Source of the DNA: Marinomonas ostreistagni
GTDB lineage: Bacteria; Pseudomonadota; Gammaproteobacteria; Pseudomonadales; Marinomonadaceae
DNA: 64,000 nucleotides
Assembly: GCF_016888445.1 (NCBI RefSeq)
Contig: NZ_JAFEKF010000003.1
Span: 124,001 to 188,000 of the forward strand
Direction of reading: 5' to 3'
Shown here: positions 45,306 through 54,400 of the stretch, piece after piece
How positions within the stretch are numbered: the stretch's first letter is position 1
How the letters are laid out: each line of letters starts with the position of its first letter
The notes under the pieces: generated by a model
Seen by the model: only the letters and a program-made list of their open reading frames with translations
Told to the model about the DNA's origin: nothing
Database searches by the model: none
Translations under genes and position numbers: made by a program

Positions 45306-45884
45306 ATGGTTCTGATGATAGACAACTACGATTCGTTCACCTATAACTTGGTGCAATATATTCGTGAGTTGGGATATGACGTGGATGTGCGTCGTAATGA
45401 CACGTTAACAGTGGCAGATATTGAAGCGCTGGCGCCAAGCCACATTGTGATCTCGCCAGGCCCCTGTACTCCAAATGAAGCGGGCATATCGCTGGCGACC
45501 ATTAAAGCGTTTGCTGGGCGTATTCCGGTATTGGGTATTTGCTTAGGGCACCAAAGCATCGCCCAAGTATTTGGTGGCGATGTGATTCGTGCAAAAACTG
45601 TCATGCATGGTAAAAATTCAGCGGTCTACCATACTGGCGTAGGTGTCTTTAAAAACTTGCCTTCGCCTTACAGCGTGACGCGTTATCACTCACTGGTAGT
45701 GCGTCAAGATACGCTGCCAGAGTGTCTGGAAGTGACGGCTTGGACACAGAATGAACACGGCGAGCTGGATGAAATCATGGGGCTGCGCCATAAAACACTA
45801 AACATCGAAGGGGTACAATTTCACCCCGAGTCGATTTTGACAGAGCATGGCCATGCTTTGTTAGATAACTTTTTCAAACATTAG
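45306..45884 (+). CDS. trpG: Anthranilate synthase component II (glutamine amidotransferase)
   Basis: 192-aa class I glutamine amidotransferase supplying ammonia for anthranilate (tryptophan) or p-aminobenzoate. [26 protein letters not shown], the nucleophile Cys in [11 protein letters not shown], and the His-Glu pair in [17 protein letters not shown] at 45306; ATG 45315 is also possible. No strong ribosome site, but an inverted repeat just upstream. The partner trpE is not adjacent. First gene of trpG-trpD-trpC-osmC, 10 nt before trpD. Confidence 0.95.
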   Translation: MVLMIDNYDSFTYNLVQYIRELGYDVDVRRNDTLTVADIEALAPSHIVISPGPCTPNEAGISLATIKAFAGRIPVLGICLGHQSIAQVFGGDVIRAKTVMHGKNSAVYHTGVGVFKNLPSPYSVTRYHSLVVRQDTLPECLEVTAWTQNEHGELDEIMGLRHKTLNIEGVQFHPESILTEHGHALLDNFFKH

Positions 45885-45894
45885 GAGTTTGCTG

Positions 45895-46944
45895 GTGGAT
45901 ATACAACAAGCGATTGCTCGTGTGGTAGACAAGCAGGACCTGACAGGCGAAGAAATGCGCGCTGTGATGAGTAGCATCATGACGGGGCAATCCACACCTG
46001 CGCAGATCGGTGGCTTTTTAATCGGTTTGCGTATGAAAGGCGAAACTGTCGAAGAAATTACGGCGGCAGCGCAAGTTATGCGTGAGTTGTCCAGCAAAGT
46101 AGATTTGGGTGACGATGATCTAGTCGACACCTGTGGTACTGGCGGTGATGGCGGCAACCTGTTTAATGTATCAACTGCGGCTGCGTTTGTGGTCGCCGGG
46201 GCAGGTGGTCGTGTGGCGAAGCATGGCGGTCGTTCGGTATCGTCTAAGTCTGGCAGTGCGGATGTGCTTGAAAAGGCTGGTATTTACCTAGGGTTAGACA
46301 GTGAACAAGTAAAACGCTGTGTACAGGAAATCGGCCTAGGTTTTATGTTTGCTCCAAATCATCATTCGGCGATGAAGTACGCTGTGGGTCCACGCAAAGA
46401 AATGGCGACGCGTACTTTGTTTAATGTACTGGGGCCGCTGACCAATCCTGCTGGCGCTAAGCGCCAAGTGATGGGGGTATTTGCCAAAGAGTGGGTGCGT
46501 CCGGTTGCTGAAGTGTTGAAAAAACTAGGCAGCGAGCATGTGATGGTGGTGCATTCGGCGGATGGTCTAGATGAAATCAGTATTGCTGATAAGACCTTTG
46601 TGGCAGAGTTGAAGGATGGTGAGATCGTTGAATATGAGATTACCCCTGAAGCGTTCGGCATCCCAAGGCAGCCATTGTCATTAGTGCAAACCGAAGATGC
46701 AGACAGTAGCTTTGCGATGCTTAAAGTAGCACTGGAAGCAAAGGGCAAAGACAATGCGCCGCGTGATATTGTGGCATTGAATGCTGGTGCAGCGATTTAT
46801 GTTGCTGGTGTGGCTGATACCTTAGAAGAAGGTGTTGCTATGGCAGAAGACATTATGGGTGGTGGTTTGGCGAAAATTAAACTGCAAGAGCTGGCTAGCT
46901 TCTCACGTTGCTACATGCCTCATAGCCCAGAAACAGCGGATTAA
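45895..46944 (+). CDS. trpD: Anthranilate phosphoribosyltransferase
   Basis: 349-aa enzyme joining PRPP to anthranilate. DTCGTGGDGGNLFN is the PRPP-binding glycine-rich motif, KHGGRSVSSKSGSADVLE follows, and VGPRKEMATRTLFNVLGPLTNP is typical. I chose GTG at 45895, seven nt after AGGAG; the TTG at 45889 lies too near the ribosome site. Translated probably coupled to trpG. Confidence 0.96.
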   Translation: MDIQQAIARVVDKQDLTGEEMRAVMSSIMTGQSTPAQIGGFLIGLRMKGETVEEITAAAQVMRELSSKVDLGDDDLVDTCGTGGDGGNLFNVSTAAAFVVAGAGGRVAKHGGRSVSSKSGSADVLEKAGIYLGLDSEQVKRCVQEIGLGFMFAPNHHSAMKYAVGPRKEMATRTLFNVLGPLTNPAGAKRQVMGVFAKEWVRPVAEVLKKLGSEHVMVVHSADGLDEISIADKTFVAELKDGEIVEYEITPEAFGIPRQPLSLVQTEDADSSFAMLKVALEAKGKDNAPRDIVALNAGAAIYVAGVADTLEEGVAMAEDIMGGGLAKIKLQELASFSRCYMPHSPETAD

Positions 46945-46956
46945 AAGAGAGACGTT

Positions 46957-47769
46957 ATGCAAGTTGAAACTCCTACTATTTTACGCAAGATTGTGGCCCG
47001 CAAGCATGAAGAGATTGCTGAGCGTCAAGCGCGTACGCCGTTTGCCAATCTTGAAATTGCGGCGTCCGCTGCCAATGCCCATAACCCTGTGCGAGGCTTT
47101 GCCGCGGCATTGCGTCGCAATATCGGTCAAGGTAAGGCTGGAGTGATTGCGGAAATCAAAAAAGCGTCACCGAGTAAGGGAATTTTGCGCGATCCTTTTT
47201 CGCCAAAAGACATTGCTCAATCCTATGAAAAAGGCGGTGCAGCTTGCTTGTCAGTGTTGACGGATCAAGATTTTTTCCAAGGCCATGAAGATTACTTAGT
47301 AGAAGCACGCAATGCCTGCTCTTTACCCGTGATTCGTAAGGACTTTATTGTTGATCCTTACCAAGTCATGGAAGCACGCTCAATTGGCGCGGACTGTATT
47401 CTACTGATCGCGGCCTGTCTATCAGGCAAAGAGCTGCGTGAGCTAGATCAGATGGCGCGTGATCTGTCTATGGATGTGCTAGTAGAAGTACATAACCGTG
47501 CCGAGCTTGAGTTAGCGCTAGAGTATACCGAGACCGAGCTTCTAGGGATTAATAATCGTGATTTGCATACCTTTGAGCTAAGCTTACAGCATACCTTTGA
47601 GCTTATGAGAGATGTGCCTAAAGATCGCCTGATCGTGACCGAGAGTGGTATTCATACTCGTGATGATGTGGCCGCTATGCGAGAAAACGACATTCATGCG
47701 TTCCTCGTTGGTGAAGCCTTCATGAGAGCCGATAATCCCGGCGAAAAGCTGGCGGATTTGTTTAAATAG
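46957..47769 (+). CDS. trpC: Indole-3-glycerol-phosphate synthase
   Basis: 270-aa TIM-barrel enzyme making indole-3-glycerol-phosphate. [55 protein letters not shown] and [10 protein letters not shown] carry the catalytic Lys/Glu and phosphate site. Single-function form (not fused to TrpF). Starts 12 nt after trpD. Confidence 0.97.
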   Translation: MQVETPTILRKIVARKHEEIAERQARTPFANLEIAASAANAHNPVRGFAAALRRNIGQGKAGVIAEIKKASPSKGILRDPFSPKDIAQSYEKGGAACLSVLTDQDFFQGHEDYLVEARNACSLPVIRKDFIVDPYQVMEARSIGADCILLIAACLSGKELRELDQMARDLSMDVLVEVHNRAELELALEYTETELLGINNRDLHTFELSLQHTFELMRDVPKDRLIVTESGIHTRDDVAAMRENDIHAFLVGEAFMRADNPGEKLADLFK

Positions 47770-47786
47770 TTTTAAGAGATAGCAGC

Positions 47787-48194
47787 ATGAAAACAAGTGT
47801 CGTTTGGCAAGAAGATAAGCACTTTACCGCAGAGACAGGTACAGGCTTTAAAGTAGAAATCGATGGTAATCAAACTGCTGGCCCGCGCCCAATGGAGTTG
47901 ATCTTAGCGGGTTTAGGTGGTTGTACATCTTACGATGTGGTGAATATTCTACAAAAGGCGCGTCAGGATGTCGTGTCTTGTGTGGCGCATGTAGATGCTG
48001 ATCGTGCTGACAGTGTACCGTCAGTGTTTACTGAGATTCGTATTCATTTTGTGGTCACAGGCCGTAACATTAAAGAAAGTCATGTGGCACGTGCGGTCAA
48101 ATTGTCTGCTGAAGAGTACTGCTCAGCTTCTTTGATGTTAGAACGTGGTGGTGTCAACATTAGCCACAGTTACGAAATCTTAGAAGTAGAATAA
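47787..48194 (+). CDS. OsmC-family protein
   Basis: 135-aa OsmC/Ohr-type protein. The two Cys expected in the peroxidase group are present (GLGGCTSYDVVNIL and SAEEYCSASLML), as is RPMELILAGLGGC. The family reduces organic hydroperoxides or binds small molecules. It ends the trp transcript, a position also seen in Pseudomonas next to trpC. The link to tryptophan synthesis is unclear. Confidence 0.88.
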   Translation: MKTSVVWQEDKHFTAETGTGFKVEIDGNQTAGPRPMELILAGLGGCTSYDVVNILQKARQDVVSCVAHVDADRADSVPSVFTEIRIHFVVTGRNIKESHVARAVKLSAEEYCSASLMLERGGVNISHSYEILEVE

Positions 48195-48216
48195 GATAGC
48201 CGTTAGTCAAAGCAAA

Positions 48217-48245
48217 AAAAATGCCCCATTCGTTGGGGCATTTTT
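48217..48245. terminator. Bidirectional terminator after the osmC gene
   Basis: 12-bp stem AAAAATGCCCCA / TGGGGCATTTTT with a 5-nt loop between convergent genes; T-rich on both strands. Confidence 0.92.
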
Positions 48246-48249
48246 GTTT

Positions 48250-49323
48250 TTAGTGTTGGGTGTTGTTGGGCTGTGACGCTTGGTTGGAGCGTTTGCGGAA
48301 ATTACTTGGTGCAATGCCAAAGTAATCTTTGAAGCAGTTACTAAAATGGCTGGAACTAACGAAACCGCTGGCAATGGCCACTTCGATGATTGGCTTATTG
48401 GTTTGTTGTAATAAGCGCCGCGCGTAGGTAATACGTAGCTCTAGGTAGTAACGTGACGGGCTGGTTTCCAAGTGATTTTGGAATAAGCGCTCAAGCTGAC
48501 GACGCGACACACTAGCATAATGTAGCAACTCTTCTAGGGTGAGTGGCTCTTCGATGTTGTTGCGCATCAAATCCAGTACTTTCTTCAGCGACTCAGGATA
48601 ACGTGCATCATCTGCAGGCTTGGCAAGTGGTGTCACCGTGCTCTCAGAAAGCTGATCACAGGTCAAAATCTCCTTAGCGGCTCGTGCGATGCGCTCGCCT
48701 TGCAGTTGTTCGACTAAAGACAGCATCATGGCTAGGGCGCTGACTGGGCCTGAGCAGCTGATGATCTTGCCATCCAGAATCGAGGTTTCTGTTGCTACCA
48801 CGGTATCTTGAAAGTGCTCGCGCACATAAGGATGGTTGTCTGGGTGCACGGCAATACGGGTATCACTGGTCAGTCCTGCATGCGCCAGCGCAATAGCGCC
48901 GTTCCATAGGCCGCCCAAGTACGCGTCTTGGCGGTAGCAGGCTTTTAAGTACTCAGTCAGCTTGGCATTCTCGGCTAAATTGCAACGATAACCGCCGCAA
49001 ATGATGATGACATCAAAATGCTGACTGGCGCCCTGCAATTGTTCTTCTATACTGGAGCCCGTAGAAATTTCAATGCCTAGATCACTGACCACGGATTGGC
49101 CATGCAAGCCGAGGGTGGCGTAATCGAATAAATTTTCGGTTTGCACCAAATTGGCCGTGACTAACGCATCGACTGCACCAGTAAAGGCAACCATCGAAAA
49201 GTGTTCCAGTAACACAAAGCCAATCATGATTGGTTTATGGTCCTGATCACGCGATGCAACATGAGCATGGTTGCTGTCTGCATTGGAGGGGCTAAAGTGC
49301 TTTTTCTGGTAGCTTTGAGTCAT
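48250..49323 (-). CDS. GlxA/AraC-family transcriptional regulator (GbdR-like)
   Basis: 357-aa regulator. N-terminal DJ-1/PfpI-type domain (about 35-215: IGFVLLEHFSMVAFTGAVDAL, VIIICGGYRC). C-terminal AraC helix-turn-helix pair (about 255-345: LTLEELLHYASVSRRQLERL, EVAIASGFVSSSHFSNCFK). This domain pairing is that of GbdR and similar regulators that switch on glycine betaine and sarcosine breakdown in Pseudomonas. It stands divergent from soxBDAG, so it probably activates that operon (inference). ATG 49323 is chosen; the longer frame to 49512 has no signs of being coding. Confidence 0.85.
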   Translation of the reverse strand: MTQSYQKKHFSPSNADSNHAHVASRDQDHKPIMIGFVLLEHFSMVAFTGAVDALVTANLVQTENLFDYATLGLHGQSVVSDLGIEISTGSSIEEQLQGASQHFDVIIICGGYRCNLAENAKLTEYLKACYRQDAYLGGLWNGAIALAHAGLTSDTRIAVHPDNHPYVREHFQDTVVATETSILDGKIISCSGPVSALAMMLSLVEQLQGERIARAAKEILTCDQLSESTVTPLAKPADDARYPESLKKVLDLMRNNIEEPLTLEELLHYASVSRRQLERLFQNHLETSPSRYYLELRITYARRLLQQTNKPIIEVAIASGFVSSSHFSNCFKDYFGIAPSNFRKRSNQASQPNNTQH

Positions 49324-49535
49324 CTTAAAACGGTGATTCCTGGAGTGGGATTTCGTCAACGATGCTCTAAGTGTAAGGCAAACCGTGGAGGAAGGTAAGA
49401 CTCTTGTTCCGCTATGGTGCAAAAAGTGTGATCCAGTGCAGCGAAAACTGCGTATTTTACTGGCAGAATTGTGACATTTTAACTGTCGTAAATAACTATC
49501 AAATTGACGCATTCAAGAATGTGACAGACAGGGGG

Positions 49536-49559
49536 TTTACATAGTATTTCCACTGTAAA
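49536..49559. promoter_or_regulatory. Candidate operator dyad TTTACA-N12-TGTAAA
   Basis: Two perfect complementary 6-bp arms with a 12-bp spacer lie directly upstream of the candidate soxB promoter. A GlxA-like regulator is divergent. Short arms make chance possible. Confidence 0.35.
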
Positions 49560-49654
49560 TTGTCTCTTCTAGAGAGCAGCAAGTATTAGGGTAAACAAGT
49601 TCAGTTTTATAGCTTTGAGGCTGGCTTGTATGCAGTGCTAATTGTTAAGCTTGT

Positions 49655-49810
49655 AGCTCCCTGAACGCTGCTTCAACTTTTGAAGAGCCTGAAGAGAAAT
49701 CACCGCAGTGAAAGAGCAAGTAAAAGCGCCTTCGCGCCGACTACCCAGTCTATCGCTAGTATTACCACTTTGTAATGCAGTCCTCAGAGGGGCTGCCATG
49801 ATAAGGAGCT
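49655..49810 (+). ncRNA. Structured soxB leader, candidate riboswitch
   Basis: A closing helix pairs AGCTCCCTGA (49655-49664) with TCAGAGGGGCT (49784-49794): ten pairs with one T-G wobble and a bulged A88. After an AC/CC internal loop, GCTG (49667-49670) pairs with CAGT (49778-49781). Inside are short hairpins: CTTCAA-CTT-TTGAAG (49671-49685), TCAC-CGCA-GTGA (49700-49711), GCGC-CTTC-GCGC (49726-49737), GACT-ACCC-AGTC (49739-49750) and ATTAC-6-GTAAT (49761-49776). The 5' strand AGCTCC (49655-49660) also pairs exactly with GGAGCT (49805-49810), the soxB ribosome site. The two pairings exclude each other, as expected of a translational switch. Known glycine or THF riboswitch cores were not recognised. 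Confidence 0.55.
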
Positions 49811-49816
49811 GACACA

Positions 49817-51070
49817 ATGCAGCAGTATTCCGGATTTGGCTTGTTAAAGCACAGTCTAAGCCATCATGAAAATTGGCAGCGGGTTTGGCGCAACCCGACA
49901 CCGAAAAAGAAATACGATGTCATCATCGTCGGTGGTGGTGGTCACGGTCTGGCCACTGCATACTACCTAGCCAAAGAACACAACATCACTAACGTTGCTG
50001 TGATCGAGAAAGGCTACCTTGGTGGTGGTAACACAGCGCGTAACACAACTATCGTTCGTTCTAACTACTTGTGGGACGAAGCTGGTCGCTTGTACGAACA
50101 CGCTATGAAACTGTGGGAAGGTCTTTCTCAAGATCTTAACTACAACGTGATGTTCTCTCAGCGTGGCTGTCTAAACTTAGGCCACACGCTACAAGATATG
50201 CGTGATATCGAGCGTCGTGTAAACGCGAACCGTTTGAACGGTATCGACGGTGAAGTACTGGACGCGAAACAGGTTAACGAAATCGTACCAATCCTTGATT
50301 GCTCTGATAACGCTCGTTACCCAGTTATGGGCGCTTCTTGGCAGCCACGTGCGGGTGTTGCTCGTCACGATGCGGTTGCTTGGGGCTTCGCTCGCGGTGC
50401 AGACATGCGCGGTGTGGATCTTATCCAACAAACAGAAGTATTAGACTTCATCATTGAAGATGGCACGGTAACAGGCGTTAAGACTGACCGTTACGGCGAC
50501 ATCATGGCTGACAAAGTAGGCTGTGTGGTTGCAGGTCACTCTGGTGTGATGGCGGCAAAAGCTGGTTTCGAACTACCACTTGAGTCTCACCCACTACAAG
50601 CCTTGGTATCTGAGCCAATTAAACCAATCCTAGACACAGTTGTTATGTCTAACCACGTACACGGTTACGCATCTCAGTCTGACAAAGGTGACTTGGTAAT
50701 CGGTGCAGGTATCGATAGCTACCTAGGTTACGGCCAGCGTGGTTCTTACCCAACTATCGAGCACACAGTGCAAGCGATCGTTGAGATGTTCCCAATCTTT
50801 AGCCGTGTCCGTATGAACCGTCAATGGGGTGGTATCGTTGATACATGTCCAGATGCATGTCCGATCATCTCTAAGACGCCAGTTAAGAACCTTTACTTCA
50901 ACTGTGGTTGGGGTACCGGTGGCTTTAAGGCGACTCCTGGTTCAGGTAACGTCTTTGCGGCTTCTTTGGCGAAAGGTGAAATGCATGAGATTGCTGAGCC
51001 ATTCTCTATGTTCCGATTCCACAATGGCGCGCTGATCGATGAGCACGGCGCAGCTGGTGTAGCACACTAA
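49817..51070 (+). CDS. soxB: Sarcosine oxidase beta subunit
   Basis: 417-aa FAD-binding subunit of heterotetrameric sarcosine oxidase, which oxidises sarcosine to glycine and transfers the methyl as a one-carbon unit to tetrahydrofolate with hydrogen peroxide release. FAD motif [35 protein letters not shown] (flavin attachment region), and [15 protein letters not shown] near the C terminus. AAGGAG precedes the ATG. It opens soxBDAG with codons typical of strongly expressed genes. Confidence 0.97.
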   Translation: MQQYSGFGLLKHSLSHHENWQRVWRNPTPKKKYDVIIVGGGGHGLATAYYLAKEHNITNVAVIEKGYLGGGNTARNTTIVRSNYLWDEAGRLYEHAMKLWEGLSQDLNYNVMFSQRGCLNLGHTLQDMRDIERRVNANRLNGIDGEVLDAKQVNEIVPILDCSDNARYPVMGASWQPRAGVARHDAVAWGFARGADMRGVDLIQQTEVLDFIIEDGTVTGVKTDRYGDIMADKVGCVVAGHSGVMAAKAGFELPLESHPLQALVSEPIKPILDTVVMSNHVHGYASQSDKGDLVIGAGIDSYLGYGQRGSYPTIEHTVQAIVEMFPIFSRVRMNRQWGGIVDTCPDACPIISKTPVKNLYFNCGWGTGGFKATPGSGNVFAASLAKGEMHEIAEPFSMFRFHNGALIDEHGAAGVAH

Positions 51071-51086
51071 CGGGAGATTCAGTTCA

Positions 51087-51371
51087 ATGTTTTATATTTA
51101 TTGCCCTTACTGTGGTGAACACCGCGAAGAAGAAGAGTTTCACAACCACGGTCAAGCTCACATCGAGCGCCCAAAAGATCCTGACTCTTGCACAGACGAA
51201 GAGTGGGGTAACTACATGTTCTTCCGTAAGAACCCTAAAGGTTTACACCACGAAATTTGGGTTCATGCGGCGGGCTGCCGTAAGTTCTTCAACGTTACAC
51301 GTCACACCGTAACGTATGAAATCAAAGAAGTTTACAAAATGGGTGAGCAACCTAAAGTGGTTGCGGAGTAA
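51087..51371 (+). CDS. soxD: Sarcosine oxidase delta subunit
   Basis: 94-aa zinc-binding delta subunit. YCPYCGEHREEEEF holds the first Cys pair; HVAAGCRKFFNV-like segment (VHAAGCRKFFNVTR) and a conserved His supply the other ligands. Small size and position between beta and alpha are characteristic. It stabilises the heterotetramer. Confidence 0.95.
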   Translation: MFYIYCPYCGEHREEEEFHNHGQAHIERPKDPDSCTDEEWGNYMFFRKNPKGLHHEIWVHAAGCRKFFNVTRHTVTYEIKEVYKMGEQPKVVAE

Positions 51372-51382
51372 GGGAGCGGATC

Positions 51383-54300
51383 ATGTCTCAAAAAAATCGT
51401 CTACAAAGCGGTGGCCGAATTGACCGTTCTAAGCCACTTACTTTTACCTACAATGGTAAACAATACGAAGGCTTCGCGGGTGACACACTAGCGTCTGCAC
51501 TTCTAGCAAACGGTGTTGACCTAATCGGTCGTAGTTTCAAATACAGCCGTCCTCGCGGTATCGTTGCAGCAGGCGCAGAAGAGCCAAATGCGATCATGCA
51601 GCTTGGCGCAACTGAAGCGACACAAGTACCAAACGTACGTGCAACACAGCAAGAGTTGTTCTCTGGCCTAGTGTCTAGCGCTACCAACGGTTGGCCAAGT
51701 GTTGAAAACGACGTGATGGGTCTTGTTGGTAAGATCGGTGGCAAGATGATGCCTCCTGGTTTCTACTACAAAACCTTCATGTACCCACAATCTATGTGGG
51801 AAACATACGAAACATTTATCCGTAAAGCTGCGGGTCTAGGTCGTTCTCCAAAAGAATACGATCCAGATATCTACGACAAAGTAAACCAACACGCTGATGT
51901 TGTGGTTGTCGGTGCAGGTCCTGCGGGTCTATTGGCTGCTCAAACTGCAGCTCGTGGCGGCGCTCGCGTAATCATCGCGGACGAGCAAAACGAGTTCGGT
52001 GGTAGCCTATTGTCAAGCAAAGAAAGTGTTGACGGTAAAGCAGCACACGCTTGGGTTGCAAGCGTTGTGAAAGAGCTAGAAGCGAACGAAAACGTTATCG
52101 TTCTACCTCGCTCTACTGTGAACGGTTACCACGACCACAACTTCCTAACGATCCACGAGCGTCTAACTGACCACATCGCTGATCGTGCACCAAACGGCCA
52201 AGTGCGTCAGCGCTACCACCGTGTTCGTGCAAAATGGGTTGTGCTAGCGACAGGTGCGCACGAGCGTCCACTTGTATACGGTAACAACGATGTTCCAGGT
52301 TGTATGGTTGCAAACGCTGTTTCAACTTACATCAACCGTTACGGCGTTGTACCAGGTAACGAACTTGTGCTGATGACAACGAACGACAATGCCTACCGTA
52401 CTGCCATTGATTGGCACGATGCAGGTCGTAAAGTTCAAGCAATCGTTGATACGCGTAAGAACCCAACAGGTGCACTAGTTGAAGCAGCGCGCGAGCGTGG
52501 CATCACAGTGATCGCTGGTTCTGCAGTAATCGACGTTCAAGGTAGCAAGCGTGTAACAGGTGTATCGGTTGCACCAATCAGTGAAGACGGCTCTAAAGTG
52601 ACTGGTTCTGTGAAGAAACTAAGCGCTGATACAGTAGCGTCTTCTGGTGGTTGGAGCCCAGTTATCCACCTATCTTGCCACACTGGTTCTAAGCCAGTAT
52701 GGAACGAAGAAGTGCTTGGCTTCCTACCTGGTAAAACAGTACAGAAGCAACTTACTGCGGGTGCAATCAACGGTACATTTAACACTGCCGGTGCCCTAGA
52801 AGAAGGTAAGAAAGCAGGTCTTGAAGCATTGGAAAAACTAGGTCTTAGCGCTGTAGAAGTTGCTGTTCCAGCAACAACTGAGCAAAAAGAGTCTAAGCCA
52901 ATGGCGTTGTTCCACGTGCCACACACGAAACCAACGTCTCAAGCACCTAAGCAATTCGTTGACTACCAAAACGACGTAACAGCTGCTGGTATCGAGCTTG
53001 CTTGTCGCGAAGGTTTTGAGTCAATCGAACACGTTAAACGTTACACTGCAATGGGCTTTGGTACTGACCAAGGTAAATTGGGTAACATCAACGGTATGGC
53101 AGTAGCGGCGAAGGTTCTTAACCAGTCTATCCCTGAAACAGGTACGACAATCTTCCGTCCTAACTACACACCAATTACATTTGGTGCGATTGCTGGCCGT
53201 GATTGTAAAGATCTATTTGATCCAGAGCGTTACAGCGCGATGCACAAATGGCACCTAGAGCACGGCGCTAAGTTTGAGGATGTAGGCCAATGGAAACGTC
53301 CTTGGTACTTCCCGAAAGCGGGCGAGTCTATGCAGCAAGCTCTAGACCGTGAGTGTTTAGCGACACGTGAGTCGATCGGTATCCTTGATGCATCGACACT
53401 AGGTAAGATCGATATCCAAGGTAAAGATGCGCGTGAATTCCTAGGTCGCGTATACTCTAACGCTTGGGCGAAACTACCTGTTGGTAAATGTCGTTACGGC
53501 CTAATGCTGAAAGAAGACGGCATGGTATTCGACGATGGTGTAACCTCTTGTCTTGCTGAAAACCACTTCTTGATGACAACAACATCAGGTGGTGCGGCAA
53601 CTGTTTTGAACTGGTTAGAGTTCTACCATCAAACAGAATGGCCAGAGCTAGAAGTGTACTTCACTTCTGTAACTGACCACTGGGCGACTATGACAATCTC
53701 TGGTCCAAACAGCCGTAAGCTGCTTGAAGAGCTAACTGATGCAGACGTATCAAAAGACAGCTTCAAGTTCATGGACTGGAAACCAATGACTGTTGCAGGT
53801 GTTCCAGCACGTGTATTCCGTATCTCATTCACTGGTGAGTTGTCTTTCGAGATCAACGTACAAGCGAACTACGGTATGCATGTTTGGGAGAAACTGTTCG
53901 AACACGGCGAGAAGTACGACCTAACACCATACGGTACTGAAACCATGCACATCCTTCGTGCAGAGAAAGGTTTCATCATCGCAGGTCAGGACACTGATGG
54001 CTCTGTTCACCCATACGATTTAGGCATGGGCTGGGCTGTTTCTATGAACAAACCATTCAGCTTCATCGGTAAGCGTGGTATGCAGCGTGAAGACTGTGTT
54101 CGTGCTGAGCGTAAGCAAATGGTGGGTATTAAGACGATTGATCCAAACATTGTATTGCCAGAAGGTGCTCAGGGTGTATTTGACCCAACTGCGCCAATCC
54201 CAATGCCAATGGTTGGTCACATCTCTTCTAGTTACTGGAGTGCGTGCCTAGGCCGTTCAATCGCGCTAGGTTTCGTTAAAGGTGGCTTAGACAAGATGGG

Positions 54301-54400
54301 TGAAAAAGTATACTACCCACTTGTAGATGGTCGTATCGTTGAAGCAGAAATCTGCAGCCCAATTTTCCTAGATCCAAAAGGGGAACGTCAAAATGTCTGA
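51383..54400 (+). CDS. soxA: Sarcosine oxidase alpha subunit
   Basis: 1005-aa alpha subunit. N-terminal 2Fe-2S-like fold without cluster (YNGKQYEGFAGDTLASALLA), a NAD-binding pyridine-nucleotide oxidoreductase fold (VVVVGAGPAGLLAAQTAA; GAHERPLVYGNNDVPG), and a C-terminal aminomethyltransferase (GcvT-like) domain from about residue 610 (TRESIGILDASTLGKIDIQG, SFTGELSFEINV). That last domain binds tetrahydrofolate and captures the methyl group. Length is typical. The stop overlaps the soxG start. Confidence 0.97.
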   Translation: MSQKNRLQSGGRIDRSKPLTFTYNGKQYEGFAGDTLASALLANGVDLIGRSFKYSRPRGIVAAGAEEPNAIMQLGATEATQVPNVRATQQELFSGLVSSATNGWPSVENDVMGLVGKIGGKMMPPGFYYKTFMYPQSMWETYETFIRKAAGLGRSPKEYDPDIYDKVNQHADVVVVGAGPAGLLAAQTAARGGARVIIADEQNEFGGSLLSSKESVDGKAAHAWVASVVKELEANENVIVLPRSTVNGYHDHNFLTIHERLTDHIADRAPNGQVRQRYHRVRAKWVVLATGAHERPLVYGNNDVPGCMVANAVSTYINRYGVVPGNELVLMTTNDNAYRTAIDWHDAGRKVQAIVDTRKNPTGALVEAARERGITVIAGSAVIDVQGSKRVTGVSVAPISEDGSKVTGSVKKLSADTVASSGGWSPVIHLSCHTGSKPVWNEEVLGFLPGKTVQKQLTAGAINGTFNTAGALEEGKKAGLEALEKLGLSAVEVAVPATTEQKESKPMALFHVPHTKPTSQAPKQFVDYQNDVTAAGIELACREGFESIEHVKRYTAMGFGTDQGKLGNINGMAVAAKVLNQSIPETGTTIFRPNYTPITFGAIAGRDCKDLFDPERYSAMHKWHLEHGAKFEDVGQWKRPWYFPKAGESMQQALDRECLATRESIGILDASTLGKIDIQGKDAREFLGRVYSNAWAKLPVGKCRYGLMLKEDGMVFDDGVTSCLAENHFLMTTTSGGAATVLNWLEFYHQTEWPELEVYFTSVTDHWATMTISGPNSRKLLEELTDADVSKDSFKFMDWKPMTVAGVPARVFRISFTGELSFEINVQANYGMHVWEKLFEHGEKYDLTPYGTETMHILRAEKGFIIAGQDTDGSVHPYDLGMGWAVSMNKPFSFIGKRGMQREDCVRAERKQMVGIKTIDPNIVLPEGAQGVFDPTAPIPMPMVGHISSSYWSACLGRSIALGFVKGGLDKMGEKVYYPLVDGRIVEAEICSPIFLDPKGERQNV

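Larger units (their letters stand above)
49324..49816. promoter_or_regulatory. Divergent regulator / soxB intergenic region
   Basis: 493 bp. Contains a dyad TTTACA-12-TGTAAA (49536-49559), a possible promoter TTGTCT (49560-49565) with TATTAG 18 bp later, and a structured leader at 49655-49794 ending just before the soxB ribosome site. Confidence 0.6.

Noticed and set aside
49324..49512. N-terminal extension of the GlxA-type regulator
   Set aside because: The extra 63 residues have Ser/His/Arg-rich composition unlike a protein domain and no ribosome site; the DJ-1-like domain starts well after ATG 49323.
49655..49794. Glycine riboswitch in the soxB leader
   Set aside because: A GAGCAAG stretch and CAGAGGGG recall the class, but the conserved CCGAAGG-GCAA core and the CTCTCAGG partner are not present, and the closing helix differs.
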